Both the position numbers and the translations under genes were made by a program. The notes under the pieces were generated by a model. The model did not search any database. It saw nothing but the letters and a program-made list of their open reading frames with translations, and was not told where the DNA came from. This document shows positions 19,851-29,145 of a stretch of DNA of 64,000 nt, piece after piece. The stretch's first letter is position 1; the number at the start of each line of letters is the position of its first letter. The DNA comes from Bradyrhizobium diazoefficiens (GTDB lineage Bacteria; Pseudomonadota; Alphaproteobacteria; Rhizobiales; Xanthobacteraceae): positions 434,001 to 498,000 of the forward strand of contig NZ_JAFCJE010000003.1 in NCBI RefSeq assembly GCF_018131185.1. Reading direction: 5' to 3'.

Positions 19851-21047
19851 CTAGGCTGCCTTCTGCCCGCTCCCGGCAGCATCGAGCCCGGCATAGACCC
19901 CGCGCTCAAATCCCGCGAACGCTTCCAGGCATTTCGCGTCGGCGAACGGCAGCAGCTGCATCAGGATCACGCCGGTGACGTCGCGGGCCGGGTCGATCCA
20001 GTAATAGGTGTTGGCGAGGCCTGCCCAGGCGAGGCTGCCTGCGCTGCGTCCTTCCGCGGTCTTGGCGGTGTTGATCATGAAGCTGAGGCCCCACTTCTTC
20101 ACCTGCTCCGGATAGAGATCGACGTCGTTGGTGTACATCGGTGCCGCCGTGGTCATCTTGCCCATGGCGAGATCGCCGATGTGGTTCTGTCCCATCGTGG
20201 CGACCGTCTCGGCCTTCAGCACCTGGTTGCCGTTGCCGCGGCCCTTGTTGAGGATCATCCGGGTGAACTTGATGTAGTCGGCCGCCGTCGAGTAGAGGCC
20301 GCCGCCGCCCATGTGGAATTCCGGCTCCTGCTCGAGCTCGAACGGGATCGATGCGAGCTGGCCGTCCTCGCCGCGCGCGTGCATGCCGACGAGGCGCTTG
20401 CGCATGTCCTCGGTGATCTTGAAAGCCGTATCACTCATGCCGAGCGGGCTGAACAGATTGTCGCGCAGGTAAGCATCGAGCCGTTTGCCGCTGGCGGCCT
20501 CCACGGCCTTGCCGACGAAATCGATGTTGGTGCCGTACTCCCAGCGCGTGCCAGGGTCGGTCATGATAGGCGTCTTCAGCGCCGCATTCTGGCAGGTGGT
20601 GATGGCGGGAATGCCGTTCTTGTCCAGATAGAGCGCAAGATCACCATTCCACATATTGTAGCAGAAGCCGGCGGTGTGGGTCATGAGTTGGCGCAGCGTG
20701 ATCGGCCCCTTGGCCGGCCGCAGCTTCGCTTCGCCCTTGGCATCGAATCCTTCGAGCACCTGCGGCTTGGCGAGATCGGGCAATACATCGCCGATCGGCG
20801 CGTCCAGCGACAGCTTGCCCTGCTCGACCAGCTGCATCGCGCCCGCCGACGTCACGGCCTTCGTCATCGATGCGATCCAGAACACGCTGTCCGCCGTCAT
20901 CGCATCGGGCTTCGACAGGTCGCGCTTGCCGAACGCGCCCTGGTACAGCACGTCGTTACCGCTGGCAGCGATCGCCACGACGCCGGGGATTTCCCTGGCA
21001 TCGCTCTTCTGGCGCAGAATCTCGTCGATCTCGGCTTTGCTCTGCAT
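19851..21047 (-). CDS. Beta-lactamase-related serine hydrolase (class C / esterase family)
   Basis: 398 residues from the ATG at 21047 with a GGAGGA 8 bases before it. The catalytic SxxK is Ser60-Met-Thr-Lys63 (IASMTKAV); a WEYGTN sequence supplies the Tyr motif. No signal peptide is seen, so it is probably a cytoplasmic esterase/EstB-like enzyme rather than a true beta-lactamase. Monocistronic, divergent from the small protein at 21394. Confidence 0.82.
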   Translation of the reverse strand: MQSKAEIDEILRQKSDAREIPGVVAIAASGNDVLYQGAFGKRDLSKPDAMTADSVFWIASMTKAVTSAGAMQLVEQGKLSLDAPIGDVLPDLAKPQVLEGFDAKGEAKLRPAKGPITLRQLMTHTAGFCYNMWNGDLALYLDKNGIPAITTCQNAALKTPIMTDPGTRWEYGTNIDFVGKAVEAASGKRLDAYLRDNLFSPLGMSDTAFKITEDMRKRLVGMHARGEDGQLASIPFELEQEPEFHMGGGGLYSTAADYIKFTRMILNKGRGNGNQVLKAETVATMGQNHIGDLAMGKMTTAAPMYTNDVDLYPEQVKKWGLSFMINTAKTAEGRSAGSLAWAGLANTYYWIDPARDVTGVILMQLLPFADAKCLEAFAGFERGVYAGLDAAGSGQKAA

Positions 21048-21263
21048 GCGTGTTTCCTCCGGTTTGATTATTGTTGGAAGTGATCGATTGTCCTCCCCCG
21101 CGCCCCGCGCGGCAAGCGTGTCCAGATGCCTGCGGCGGTCGCGATGTCGTGACTTGACGGGCCGCACCCGGCGCAGGACGACAGGACGGCTGAACTGCAA
21201 CACTCCGTCACAATCTGCGGTGGATGACTGTGGCCCGCCGTGACCTTGGATGGCGCCGCCGGT

Positions 21264-21294
21264 ATGTTTCGGGTGTTTGAATCACTTGAAACAT
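21264..21294. other. Stable hairpin in the 346-base divergent intergenic region
   Basis: ATGTTTCGGGTG (21264-21275) and CACTTGAAACAT (21283-21294) pair over 12 positions if two G-U wobbles are allowed, with loop TTTGAAT. It is followed by TTTTGTG on the plus strand. It lies 100 bases before the small gene at 21394 and 217 bases before the serine hydrolase start. As DNA it is a near-palindrome (10 of 12), so operator or RNA structure are both possible. The rest of 21048-21393 shows nothing else. Confidence 0.4.
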
Positions 21295-21393
21295 TTTGTG
21301 CGTTGCGGCGTTTCAGCACGCGGCCAATCGGCCGGCGACAGTAAGACTTGATGCAAATTGGCGGCTGCTGAGCGGCCGCGAGGGGGACCTCAG

Positions 21394-21714
21394 ATGATTT
21401 CGACCTGGAGCGAATGGAAGCGCTATCCCCGTCCCGGACGGGGCGAGAATTTGGAGGCGCCGATTTCGCCCGGCATCTACGAGGTGCGCATCGCCGGCAC
21501 CGGCGCGCTCTATTCCTTCGGTGCGGTCGACAATCTGGCGCAATCCCTGGCGCTGCTGCCGATCGGCTCGAAAAACTGGTTCGGCCGCCGTAACCCGTCC
21601 GACGTTCCCGATCTCGAATACCGGACGTGCGCAACGTCGTCGAAGGCCGACGCCAAGGCCGCGGCCGAGCGCATGATTGGCCGCCGCGAAACCTATATGA
21701 GCGGCGCGGCGTAA
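21394..21714 (+). CDS. Conserved small protein of unknown function
   Basis: 106 residues from the ATG at 21394, which has AGGGGG upstream. Soluble, basic and aromatic-rich: begins MISTWSEWKRYPRPGRGE, has PISPGIYEVRIAGTGALYSF in the middle and an alanine/arginine-rich helical tail ending ETYMSGAA. The middle resembles the start of GIY-type small folds only loosely and I do not claim homology. Codon use looks like its neighbours. Just upstream of gabD (107-base gap), so the two may share transcripts. Confidence 0.6.
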   Translation: MISTWSEWKRYPRPGRGENLEAPISPGIYEVRIAGTGALYSFGAVDNLAQSLALLPIGSKNWFGRRNPSDVPDLEYRTCATSSKADAKAAAERMIGRRETYMSGAA

Positions 21715-21820
21715 GGCCGCCCTCTTCCAAGCTACAGGCAGATGTGCGTTGCGGGGCGGTGCATTGGGCACCGCTTGCCCCTATATTCCGGCCGATCCGA
21801 TCGCCCCTGGGAGTAACGCC

Positions 21821-23314
21821 ATGACACCGACCGCCGCCGCACGCGCCCCGCAAGCCACCGCCACCCTGCGCGACCGGTTGAAGGACCCTTCGCTCCTGAA
21901 GGAGGCCTGCTACATCGACGGCGCCTGGGTCGGCACCCCGGTCTTCGCGGTCAACAATCCCGCGACCGGTGTCGAGCTCGCAAAAGTTCCGCAGCTTGGT
22001 GCCGATGATACGACCAAGGCGGTCGAAGCCGCCGAGCGCGCCTTTCCGGGCTGGGCCAAGCACACCGCCAAGCAGCGCTCCAACATCCTTCGCAAATGGT
22101 TCGAGCTGATCACGGCCAACCGCGAGGACCTCGCACTGATCCTCACCTCCGAGCAGGGCAAGCCGCTCACCGAGGCGCTCGGCGAGGTCGACATCGGCGC
22201 CGCCTATATCGAGTTCTTCGCCGAAGAGGCCCGGCGCGTCTATGGCGAGACCATTCCGACGCAGCGGCCTGACGCGCGGCTGCTCGCGATCAAGCAGCCG
22301 ATCGGCGTCTGCGGCGCCATCACGCCGTGGAATTTCCCGAACTCCATGATCACCCGAAAGGTGTCGCCGGCGCTCGCCGCCGGCTGCACCGTGGTGCTCA
22401 AGCCCGCCAATGAAACGCCGCTGTCGGCGCTGGCGCTGGCGGTACTCGCCGAGAAGGCCGGCATCCCCAAGGGCGTGCTCAACATCGTTACGGGTGACGC
22501 GCCGCCGATCGGCAAGGTGCTGTGCGAGCATCCGGCGGTGCGCTTCGTCGGCTTCACCGGCTCGACCGCGGTCGGCAAGATCCTCTACCAGCAGGCCTCC
22601 GTCGGGGTGAAGCGGCTTGGCCTCGAGCTTGGCGGCAATGCGCCCTTCGTGGTGTTCGACGACGCCGACATCGACGCCGCGGTCGAAGGCGCCATCGTCT
22701 CGAAATACCGCAACATGGGCCAGACCTGCGTCTGCGCCAACCGCCTCTACGCCCAGGACAAGATCTACGACGAATTCGTGCAGAAGCTGTCGAAGAAAGT
22801 CGCGACGATGAAGATCGGCGACGGCACCGAGAGCGGCGTCACGCAAGGGCCCCTGATCAACATGAAGGCGGTCGACAAGGTCGAGCGCCACATTGCGGAC
22901 GCCGTCAAGCGCGGCGCTAAAATCGTCACCGGTGGCAAGCGCAGCGAGCTTGGACGCTCGTTCTTCGAGCCCACCGTGCTGGCCGACGTCAAGTCGGACT
23001 CGCTAGTGTCGCAGGAGGAAACCTTCGGCCCGCTCGCGCCGGTCATCCGCTTCAAGGACGAGGCCGACGTCATTGCGATGTGCAACGCCTCGCCGTTCGG
23101 TCTTGCCTCCTACTTCTATTCCCGTGATCTCGGCCGCGTCTGGCGCGTCGCCGAGGCGCTGGAATCAGGCATGGTCGGCGTCAACACCGGCCTGATCACC
23201 ACCGAGGTCGCCCCCTTCGGCGGCGTCAAGGAGAGCGGCCTCGGGCGCGAAGGCTCGCGTCACGGCATGGAAGAATATGTCGAGATCAAATACGTGATGA
23301 TGGCGGGGGTTTAG
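21821..23314 (+). CDS. gabD: NAD(P)-dependent succinate-semialdehyde dehydrogenase
   Basis: 497 residues from the ATG at 21821 with GGGAG upstream. Oxidises succinate semialdehyde to succinate, last step of GABA breakdown. Aldehyde dehydrogenase core with general base Glu269 (GLELGGNAPFVVFDDAD) and catalytic Cys303 (GQTCVC). The double Cys TCVC and the C-terminal FGGVKESGLGREGS match GabD rather than other aldehyde dehydrogenases. No gabT is nearby. Confidence 0.9.
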   Translation: MTPTAAARAPQATATLRDRLKDPSLLKEACYIDGAWVGTPVFAVNNPATGVELAKVPQLGADDTTKAVEAAERAFPGWAKHTAKQRSNILRKWFELITANREDLALILTSEQGKPLTEALGEVDIGAAYIEFFAEEARRVYGETIPTQRPDARLLAIKQPIGVCGAITPWNFPNSMITRKVSPALAAGCTVVLKPANETPLSALALAVLAEKAGIPKGVLNIVTGDAPPIGKVLCEHPAVRFVGFTGSTAVGKILYQQASVGVKRLGLELGGNAPFVVFDDADIDAAVEGAIVSKYRNMGQTCVCANRLYAQDKIYDEFVQKLSKKVATMKIGDGTESGVTQGPLINMKAVDKVERHIADAVKRGAKIVTGGKRSELGRSFFEPTVLADVKSDSLVSQEETFGPLAPVIRFKDEADVIAMCNASPFGLASYFYSRDLGRVWRVAEALESGMVGVNTGLITTEVAPFGGVKESGLGREGSRHGMEEYVEIKYVMMAGV

Positions 23315-23330
23315 AGGTTCGTTCTCTCCA

Positions 23331-23415
23331 CGTCATTGCAAGCAGAGCGAAGCAATCCGGAGTCCTTCCATGGAGGCAGTCTGGGTTGCTTCGTCGCGGG
23401 CTCCTCGCAATGACG
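23331..23415. repeat. Palindromic intergenic repeat, family B
   Basis: Starts CGTCATTGCAAGCAGAGCG and ends CTCGCAATGACG, with inner AAGCAATCCGG / CTGGGTTGCTT arms. Same family as 17931-18017. Between convergent gabD and the SulP fusion gene. Confidence 0.75.
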
Positions 23416-23427
23416 GTGCGAGCCGTC

Positions 23428-25644
23428 CTACCGCCTCAGCACCGCGATCGTTCTATTCGCGAACGTCAACCGCTCCGCCATCACCGACACGAAATACGTC
23501 AGCAGCTTGTGGCTGAGTGCGGGATCTTCGCTCCTAATCGCGTCGAACTGGTGGGTGTTGAGGACGTAGAGCACGCTGTCGACCTCGGCCTGGATCGTTG
23601 CGCTGCGCGGCGTGTTCGACACCAGACCCATCTCGCCGATCGTGGTGTAGCGGCCGAGGCTGCGCACGCGGGTGGTGCGGTCTTCGTCGGCGGGGACCAT
23701 GATGCCGACGCGGCCGTCCAGGATGAAATGCATGGAATCGGCGGGGTCGCCGGCCTGCACGATGACTTCGCCGGCCCCGACCTCGATGCGCTGGCAGCGG
23801 TGGATCAGCGCGTCGGCGTCGTCCTCGCTGCCGAGAATGCGCGTGAACCACTCGCGCAGGCTGGCTTCTTCCTGGGCCCGTCCCTGATGTTGCGCGATGA
23901 TCTCGTTCTCGCACCATTCCAGCGCGTGATCGAGCTCCGGAACGATAGTGACGCCCTCGCCCATGAAGCCGCTGGAGCGCAGCACCTTCTCGGCTGCCGG
24001 CGGCAGGTGCACGAGGATCAACTCGACGCCGAGTTCGGCCGCGCTGCGCTTGATCTGTGCAAAGCTGTAGGCCGCTGACGAATCAACGCCCGTGACGAGC
24101 TTGAAGTCGAACAGCAGGTAACGGCACTGCGGCCGCTCCTGGAGCAGGCGCTTGACGTGCTGAAAGAGGCGGTTTGCGGAGCCGAAGAACAGGTAGCTCT
24201 GCAGATTGAGTCCCTGGATATTGCCGCCATGGGCCAGCAGCACTTGCTGGTCGTCGCGCGAGCGATCGAGCGAGGAGCGGTATTCCGAGCCGTCGAAACT
24301 GTACTTGATGGACTCCACCCGCGCCGCGCTGAACGCGAAAGTCGCGCAGCCGATGATTACGCCGATCAGGATGCCCGGTACGAAGCCCCAGGTCATAATG
24401 ATGACGATGATGGCAAGCAGCGAGAGATATTCGAGATTCGAAAGGCGCCTGCGCGATTCGATGATCCATTTGTGCAGCTGGTCGGCGCCGAGATAGAGCA
24501 GCAATCCGCCGAGCACGAATTTCGGGATGTAACCGAGTAGTTCGGGCGCGATCGCGAGCATCAGCACCGACATCACCGCGACGGTGAGGCCGGACAGCCG
24601 GCCGCGGCCGCCGCTCGAGAAGTTGAGGAGCGAGCGGCTGACCGAGATGCATCCGGGATAGCCGCCGAGCACGCCGGTCAGCATGTTGGCCGCACCGGTG
24701 ACGTTCAGCTCTCGTTCCAGATCGGCCTCCCGATGCACGGCCACCTCGATCCCCGTGGTGTTGAACAGCGTGCTGGACGCCGTGACGAAGACGACGGCGA
24801 CGAGATTGCCGAGCAGGTCCGGGACCGCGAACCAGGGATATTGCCTGAAGCCGTCGGCATGCCAGGGCACCACGAAGGAAGCCGCCGGCGGTGGCTGGAA
24901 GGTCCAGCCGAGTGCGCGGACTTCAGCGAGCGGGACGCCAGAGATCCAAAACGCCAGATGCGCCGCGAGCACGCCTCCCACCAGGATGATCGGCAGTCCG
25001 AACGGGCTACGCGAGCGGTGCCAAGTCAGATACAGCACCAGGGCCATGCAGCAGGCCGCGCCCAGGCCCCATAGCGCGACCCCGTCTGCCAAGCGCGGCA
25101 GCGAGGCGACATCCACGGGATGATCGGTGATGACACGGATCGCGCCCATGACGATCAGGAGCCCGGTGGCGCCGAGGAAACCGCCGACCACGGGATAGGG
25201 CACGTAGCGAATGGCGCGACCCATGCGCGTCAGGCCCAATCCGCACAAGACAACGCCGGTCAGCACGGTCGACAGGCACAGCGTGATCAGGACGGGCGAG
25301 AGCAGCGGCGCCGACGGATCGGCCGCCGCCATGCGTTCGACCAGCGAGGCGATCAAAATTCCCGTCACCGCGGCGATCGAGCTGTCGGGAGCGGCAACCG
25401 CGAAGGGCAGGGAACTGCCGAGCGCGATGACGGCTGCGAGCACGGCGGACCCGATGAAGGTCGCCGCAATTCCGTAAGACAGATACGGCGACAGGGGGCC
25501 GGTGAAAATCAGCAGCGAGTAGGACAGTCCGAACGTGATGGTCAGGACGCTGGCGGCGCTTCCGCCCAATATGTCATTCAACGCACGCTTGAAGGCCGGA
25601 TTGAATCTGGGAGCCGGGCTGAAAACAATTGCTGGATCGTTCAC
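23428..25644 (-). CDS. SulP-family anion transporter fused to STAS and cyclic-nucleotide-binding domains
   Basis: 738 residues from a GTG at 25644. Residues about 20-450 hold ten or more membrane segments of the SulP (sulfate permease/bicarbonate) type, including the NFSSGGRGRLSG segment. A STAS domain follows at about 470-590 (LLFDFKLVTGVDSSAAYSF). A Crp-like cNMP-binding domain fills 612-735, with GEMGLVSNTPRSATI preserving the Glu and Arg of the phosphate-binding cassette. The triple architecture suggests anion transport gated by cAMP or cGMP. The substrate is unknown. Confidence 0.88.
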   Translation of the reverse strand: MNDPAIVFSPAPRFNPAFKRALNDILGGSAASVLTITFGLSYSLLIFTGPLSPYLSYGIAATFIGSAVLAAVIALGSSLPFAVAAPDSSIAAVTGILIASLVERMAAADPSAPLLSPVLITLCLSTVLTGVVLCGLGLTRMGRAIRYVPYPVVGGFLGATGLLIVMGAIRVITDHPVDVASLPRLADGVALWGLGAACCMALVLYLTWHRSRSPFGLPIILVGGVLAAHLAFWISGVPLAEVRALGWTFQPPPAASFVVPWHADGFRQYPWFAVPDLLGNLVAVVFVTASSTLFNTTGIEVAVHREADLERELNVTGAANMLTGVLGGYPGCISVSRSLLNFSSGGRGRLSGLTVAVMSVLMLAIAPELLGYIPKFVLGGLLLYLGADQLHKWIIESRRRLSNLEYLSLLAIIVIIMTWGFVPGILIGVIIGCATFAFSAARVESIKYSFDGSEYRSSLDRSRDDQQVLLAHGGNIQGLNLQSYLFFGSANRLFQHVKRLLQERPQCRYLLFDFKLVTGVDSSAAYSFAQIKRSAAELGVELILVHLPPAAEKVLRSSGFMGEGVTIVPELDHALEWCENEIIAQHQGRAQEEASLREWFTRILGSEDDADALIHRCQRIEVGAGEVIVQAGDPADSMHFILDGRVGIMVPADEDRTTRVRSLGRYTTIGEMGLVSNTPRSATIQAEVDSVLYVLNTHQFDAIRSEDPALSHKLLTYFVSVMAERLTFANRTIAVLRR

Positions 25645-25821
25645 GCCGTTGCGCTCGCCCCATGAAAATACCGTCGTAGACGACTACCGGCTTAACGCAA
25701 CAGGATTCTTGAAACTATGAGATAGCTGACAATTCTGCCGCAGGCCCCGGCTTTCGCCGGGAGGACCTTGGTGACGTATCGAGCCAGGACGCAATGAGGA
25801 CGTGAGACCCGATAGCCGAGC

Positions 25822-26736
25822 CTAAATCTTCAGCTCTGTCCCCGTCACGCGCCTGTAAGCTTCGAGGTATCGCTTGCTGGTCGCGTCCACTACGCTCGCC
25901 GGCAGCGGGGGCGGCGGGGCGTCGCCGTTCCAGCGGCCGGCGCGGCGCTCGGCGTCGAGATAGTCGCGCAGCGGTTGCTTGTCGAAGCTCGCTTGCGGCT
26001 GGCCGGGCTTGTAGGCGTCGACTGCCCAGAAGCGCGAGGAATCCGGGGTCATCACCTCGTCGATCAGGATGATGCGGCCGTCCTTGTCGCGGCCGAACTC
26101 GAACTTGGTGTCGGCGATGATGATGCCCTGCTCGCGGGCCAGCTCCTCGCCGAGTGTATAGATTGCGCGCGTCATGCTCTCCAGCGTGTAGGCGACCTCG
26201 TCGCCGACGACGGTGCGCATCTTGGCGATGGTGATGTTCTCGTCATGGCCGCTCTCGGCCTTGGTCGCCGGGCTGAAGATGGCGGGCTCGAGCTTCTCGC
26301 TCTCGACGAGACCGGCCTTCAACGTCTCGCCGGCCAGCGTGCCGCTCGCGGCGTACTCCTTCCAGGCCGAGCCCGAGAGATAGCCGCGGATCACGCATTC
26401 GATCGGGAAGACCGTGGTACGCTTGCACAGCATGGCGCGGCCGAGAATCTCGGCGCGGTGCGGCTTCAAGGCCGGCACGGCCGCGATGATCGCGTCGGTA
26501 TCGGCGCTGATCATGTGATGCGGCACCACGCCTTCGAGCTCGTTGAACCACCAGGCGCTCATTTGAGTCAGCACCGCGCCCTTCATCGGAATGGTCTCGC
26601 CCATCACGACGTCGAAAGCGCTGATGCGGTCGGTGGTGACGAGCAGCAGGCGGTCGCCATCCACGTCGTAGATATCGCGCACCTTGCCGCGTCCGATCTT
26701 GGTCAGGGGCAGGTCGCTGGAGAGCATGGTGGTCAT
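25822..26736 (-). CDS. purC: Phosphoribosylaminoimidazole-succinocarboxamide synthase (SAICAR synthase)
   Basis: 304 residues from the ATG at 26736, which has GAAGG 8 bases upstream; ATGs at 26760 and 26727 are alternatives. Joins CAIR and aspartate in purine synthesis. Family motifs [22 protein letters not shown] and [14 protein letters not shown] are present. This is the longer 300-residue form rather than the 240-residue enterobacterial form. Not next to purS, purQ or purL here. Confidence 0.94.
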   Translation of the reverse strand: MTTMLSSDLPLTKIGRGKVRDIYDVDGDRLLLVTTDRISAFDVVMGETIPMKGAVLTQMSAWWFNELEGVVPHHMISADTDAIIAAVPALKPHRAEILGRAMLCKRTTVFPIECVIRGYLSGSAWKEYAASGTLAGETLKAGLVESEKLEPAIFSPATKAESGHDENITIAKMRTVVGDEVAYTLESMTRAIYTLGEELAREQGIIIADTKFEFGRDKDGRIILIDEVMTPDSSRFWAVDAYKPGQPQASFDKQPLRDYLDAERRAGRWNGDAPPPPLPASVVDATSKRYLEAYRRVTGTELKI

Positions 26737-26799
26737 CGGCAAAGCCTTCGCGCGGGACATCCGGCCGCGTCGGATGACGCCGCCGGAAGCCGGATTAGC

Positions 26800-27717
26800 C
26801 TATTCCGGCAGCGGAATGAACTCATGTTCCTGCGGAACTGCCGCGAAGCGGCCGGTTTTCCAGTCCTGCTTGGCCTGCTCGATCCGTTCCTTGCTGGAAG
26901 AGACGAAATTCCACCACACGTGGCGGGGCCCTTCCAGCGCATCGCCGCCGAGAAACATCATCCGCGTCGCCTTGAGCGCCTTCACGGTGATGCGATCGCC
27001 GGGCCGGAAGATCAAGAGGCGCGGCGCTTCGTAGCGCTCGTTCGCGATCTCGACCTCGCCGTCGACGATGTAGATCGCGCGCTCCTCATGGTCGGGGTCG
27101 AGCGGCACGCTCGCACCCGCCACCGCCGTAACCTCGGTGTAGAACCAGGGCGACACCATGGTGACAGGCGAGGTGATGCCGAATGTCGAACCCGCGATCA
27201 CCCGCGCGGTAAAATCGCGCTCGGAGATCATCGGTAAATCGCCCGCGCCGTAATGCTGGAATGATGGTGCGATCTCCTCCGATCCGGCCGGCAGCGCGAT
27301 CCAGCTCTGCAGGCCAAGCATCTTCTGGCCCGAGGCGCGCTGCGCCTCCGGCGTGCGCTCGGAATGGGCGATGCCGCGTCCGGCGGTCATCAAATTCATC
27401 GCGCCCGGCGCGATCTCCTGGACATTGCCTTCGCTGTCGCGATGCATGATCGCGCCGTCGAACAGATAGGTCACGGTGGCGAGCCCGATATGCGGATGCG
27501 GCCGCACGTCCATGCCCTTGCCGGAGACGAACTGCACCGGTCCGAAATGGTCGAAGAAGATGAACGGCCCGACCATCTGCCGCTTGCCATGCGGCAGCGC
27601 GCGCCGCACCGCGAATCCGTCGCCGAGATCGCGCGTGCGCGGCACGATGACGAGATCGAGCGCATCGCAGGACATGGGATCGCCGAGCACGGGATCGTTC
27701 GAGGGCTGCCAGCTCAT
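26800..27717 (-). CDS. Pirin family protein (bicupin)
   Basis: 305 residues from the ATG at 27717. The pirin N-terminal cupin shows RPHPHIGLATVTYLFDG (metal His) and AHSERTPE; the C-terminal cupin begins near LPLDPDHEERAIYIVDGE. Pirins bind Fe or other metals; some act as quercetin dioxygenases and others as redox-sensitive regulators. The role here is unknown. Divergent from the AraC gene, leftward towards purC with a 63-base gap. Confidence 0.88.
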   Translation of the reverse strand: MSWQPSNDPVLGDPMSCDALDLVIVPRTRDLGDGFAVRRALPHGKRQMVGPFIFFDHFGPVQFVSGKGMDVRPHPHIGLATVTYLFDGAIMHRDSEGNVQEIAPGAMNLMTAGRGIAHSERTPEAQRASGQKMLGLQSWIALPAGSEEIAPSFQHYGAGDLPMISERDFTARVIAGSTFGITSPVTMVSPWFYTEVTAVAGASVPLDPDHEERAIYIVDGEVEIANERYEAPRLLIFRPGDRITVKALKATRMMFLGGDALEGPRHVWWNFVSSSKERIEQAKQDWKTGRFAAVPQEHEFIPLPE

Positions 27718-27942
27718 GGTGAATTCCTTCTCTATTGCGGCGATCTTAACGGGATTTGACTGCCCCGTCGCGACGCCGCCGCAACGCCGCGACGGTCTAT
27801 TTGCCGTCATCGCGCGATATCGGCGAGACCAAATCCGGAAACAGGGGCGGGTGATGGTTTCTCTGATATGGATCCATCTTGAAAAGCGCCGTCTGACGAA
27901 GGATGTTCGGTTGATGTCAACCGCGACCGATCGCATCACCCG

Positions 27943-29004
27943 ATGACCCTTGCGGCAACAGAGCTCGCCTTCCGCGCCGCCAGCGTGGCGTTGCTGCTGA
28001 TGCTGGCTGCGTCGCTGGTCTCCGATTTCCGCAACGTGCTGGCGGCCCGTCTCGCCATCGCCTTTGCCCTCGGTTCGGCCGCGCATGCGGCGAGCTATTC
28101 GGTGGATGTCACGTCACCGATCCCGATCCTGCACGCACCGCTGGTCGCGTTGTCGACCGGCACCATCGTGGTGTTCTGGCTGTTCACACGATCCCTGTTC
28201 GACGACGAGTTTCGCCTTCGCTGGTGGCACGGATGCATCTGGGCGCTGGTGACGGCATTCAGCTTCGCAGGCTGCGTCTGGATTGCGCCCAGCGGCCATG
28301 TGCGATTCTCGGTGACGGTGGTCAATCTGATCGTGCTCGGTTTCATCGCGCTTGCGGTCGGGAAGATGATCGCCTCCTGGCCGGCCGACCTGGTCGAGCG
28401 CCGCCGCAGCGCTCGCGTCTTCATCGTCTGCGCCATCGCGCTCTATGGCGGGCTGAACGCTGTGCTCCAGATCGCCGCCGCCGGCTACCACGTCGGCGAT
28501 GTCGCCGAAACCGTCAATGCGGGCGCGCTCACCTGTACCGTTGCGGCGATCGTCTATGCCATGATGCGCGTGGACGGAGCGGACCTCTTTCCGGCCACAG
28601 CGGAGCCCGCACCACCGATTGTTTCCAGTCAACCTGCGACCGAGGATGCCGCCGACCAAAAGCTTATCGACGCCCTGATGCGCTTGATGGCGGACGAGCG
28701 GATCTATCGCCACGAGAACATCACCATCGGGGTACTCGCTGGCCGGCTGAAAATCCCGGAATATCGCCTGCGCCGGCTGATCAACCAGCGGCTCGGCTAC
28801 CGCAACTTCAATGTGTTCCTGAACAACCACCGGATCGAGGAGGCCAAGGCCGCGCTGGCCGATCCCGCCCAGGCGGAGGTCCCCGTCATCACCATCGCGA
28901 TGGATGCGGGCTTCCAGTCGCTGGGGCCGTTCAACCGCGCCTTCAAGGCCGTGACCGGCGTGACGCCGACCGAATACCGGCGCCTCAAGGTGAACGCAGC
29001 CTAG
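27943..29004 (+). CDS. AraC-family regulator with N-terminal membrane segments
   Basis: 353 residues. Residues 1-210 hold six or seven hydrophobic stretches (for example ASVALLLMLAASLVSDF and TIVVFWLFTRS). Residues about 235-350 form an AraC HTH domain (GVLAGRLKIPEYRLRRLIN, then VITIAMDAGFQSLGPFNRAF and TGVTPTEYRRL). The membrane region presumably senses a signal and the HTH is on the cytoplasmic face. The next gene downstream, a secreted serine hydrolase, is a possible target. Confidence 0.82.
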   Translation: MTLAATELAFRAASVALLLMLAASLVSDFRNVLAARLAIAFALGSAAHAASYSVDVTSPIPILHAPLVALSTGTIVVFWLFTRSLFDDEFRLRWWHGCIWALVTAFSFAGCVWIAPSGHVRFSVTVVNLIVLGFIALAVGKMIASWPADLVERRRSARVFIVCAIALYGGLNAVLQIAAAGYHVGDVAETVNAGALTCTVAAIVYAMMRVDGADLFPATAEPAPPIVSSQPATEDAADQKLIDALMRLMADERIYRHENITIGVLAGRLKIPEYRLRRLINQRLGYRNFNVFLNNHRIEEAKAALADPAQAEVPVITIAMDAGFQSLGPFNRAFKAVTGVTPTEYRRLKVNAA

Positions 29005-29145
29005 GTTTCAAGCCTCTGTAATTACAGCAATATTTTGGAATCGGCCAGCGCGCTGCGGTTTCAGGCAGGCCGATTTCCAAATCCGGCGAGCATCCACCGT
29101 CCGCGTGCCGCTTCCTCCCGCCATGTTCCCAGCCGGAGAAAGCCC

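Noticed and set aside
21068-22891. 607-residue open frame on the minus strand
   Set aside because: It is the antisense of gabD and the gap before it; the composition is Arg/Asp/Gly rich and has no domain. GC-rich codon structure of gabD keeps the opposite frame open.
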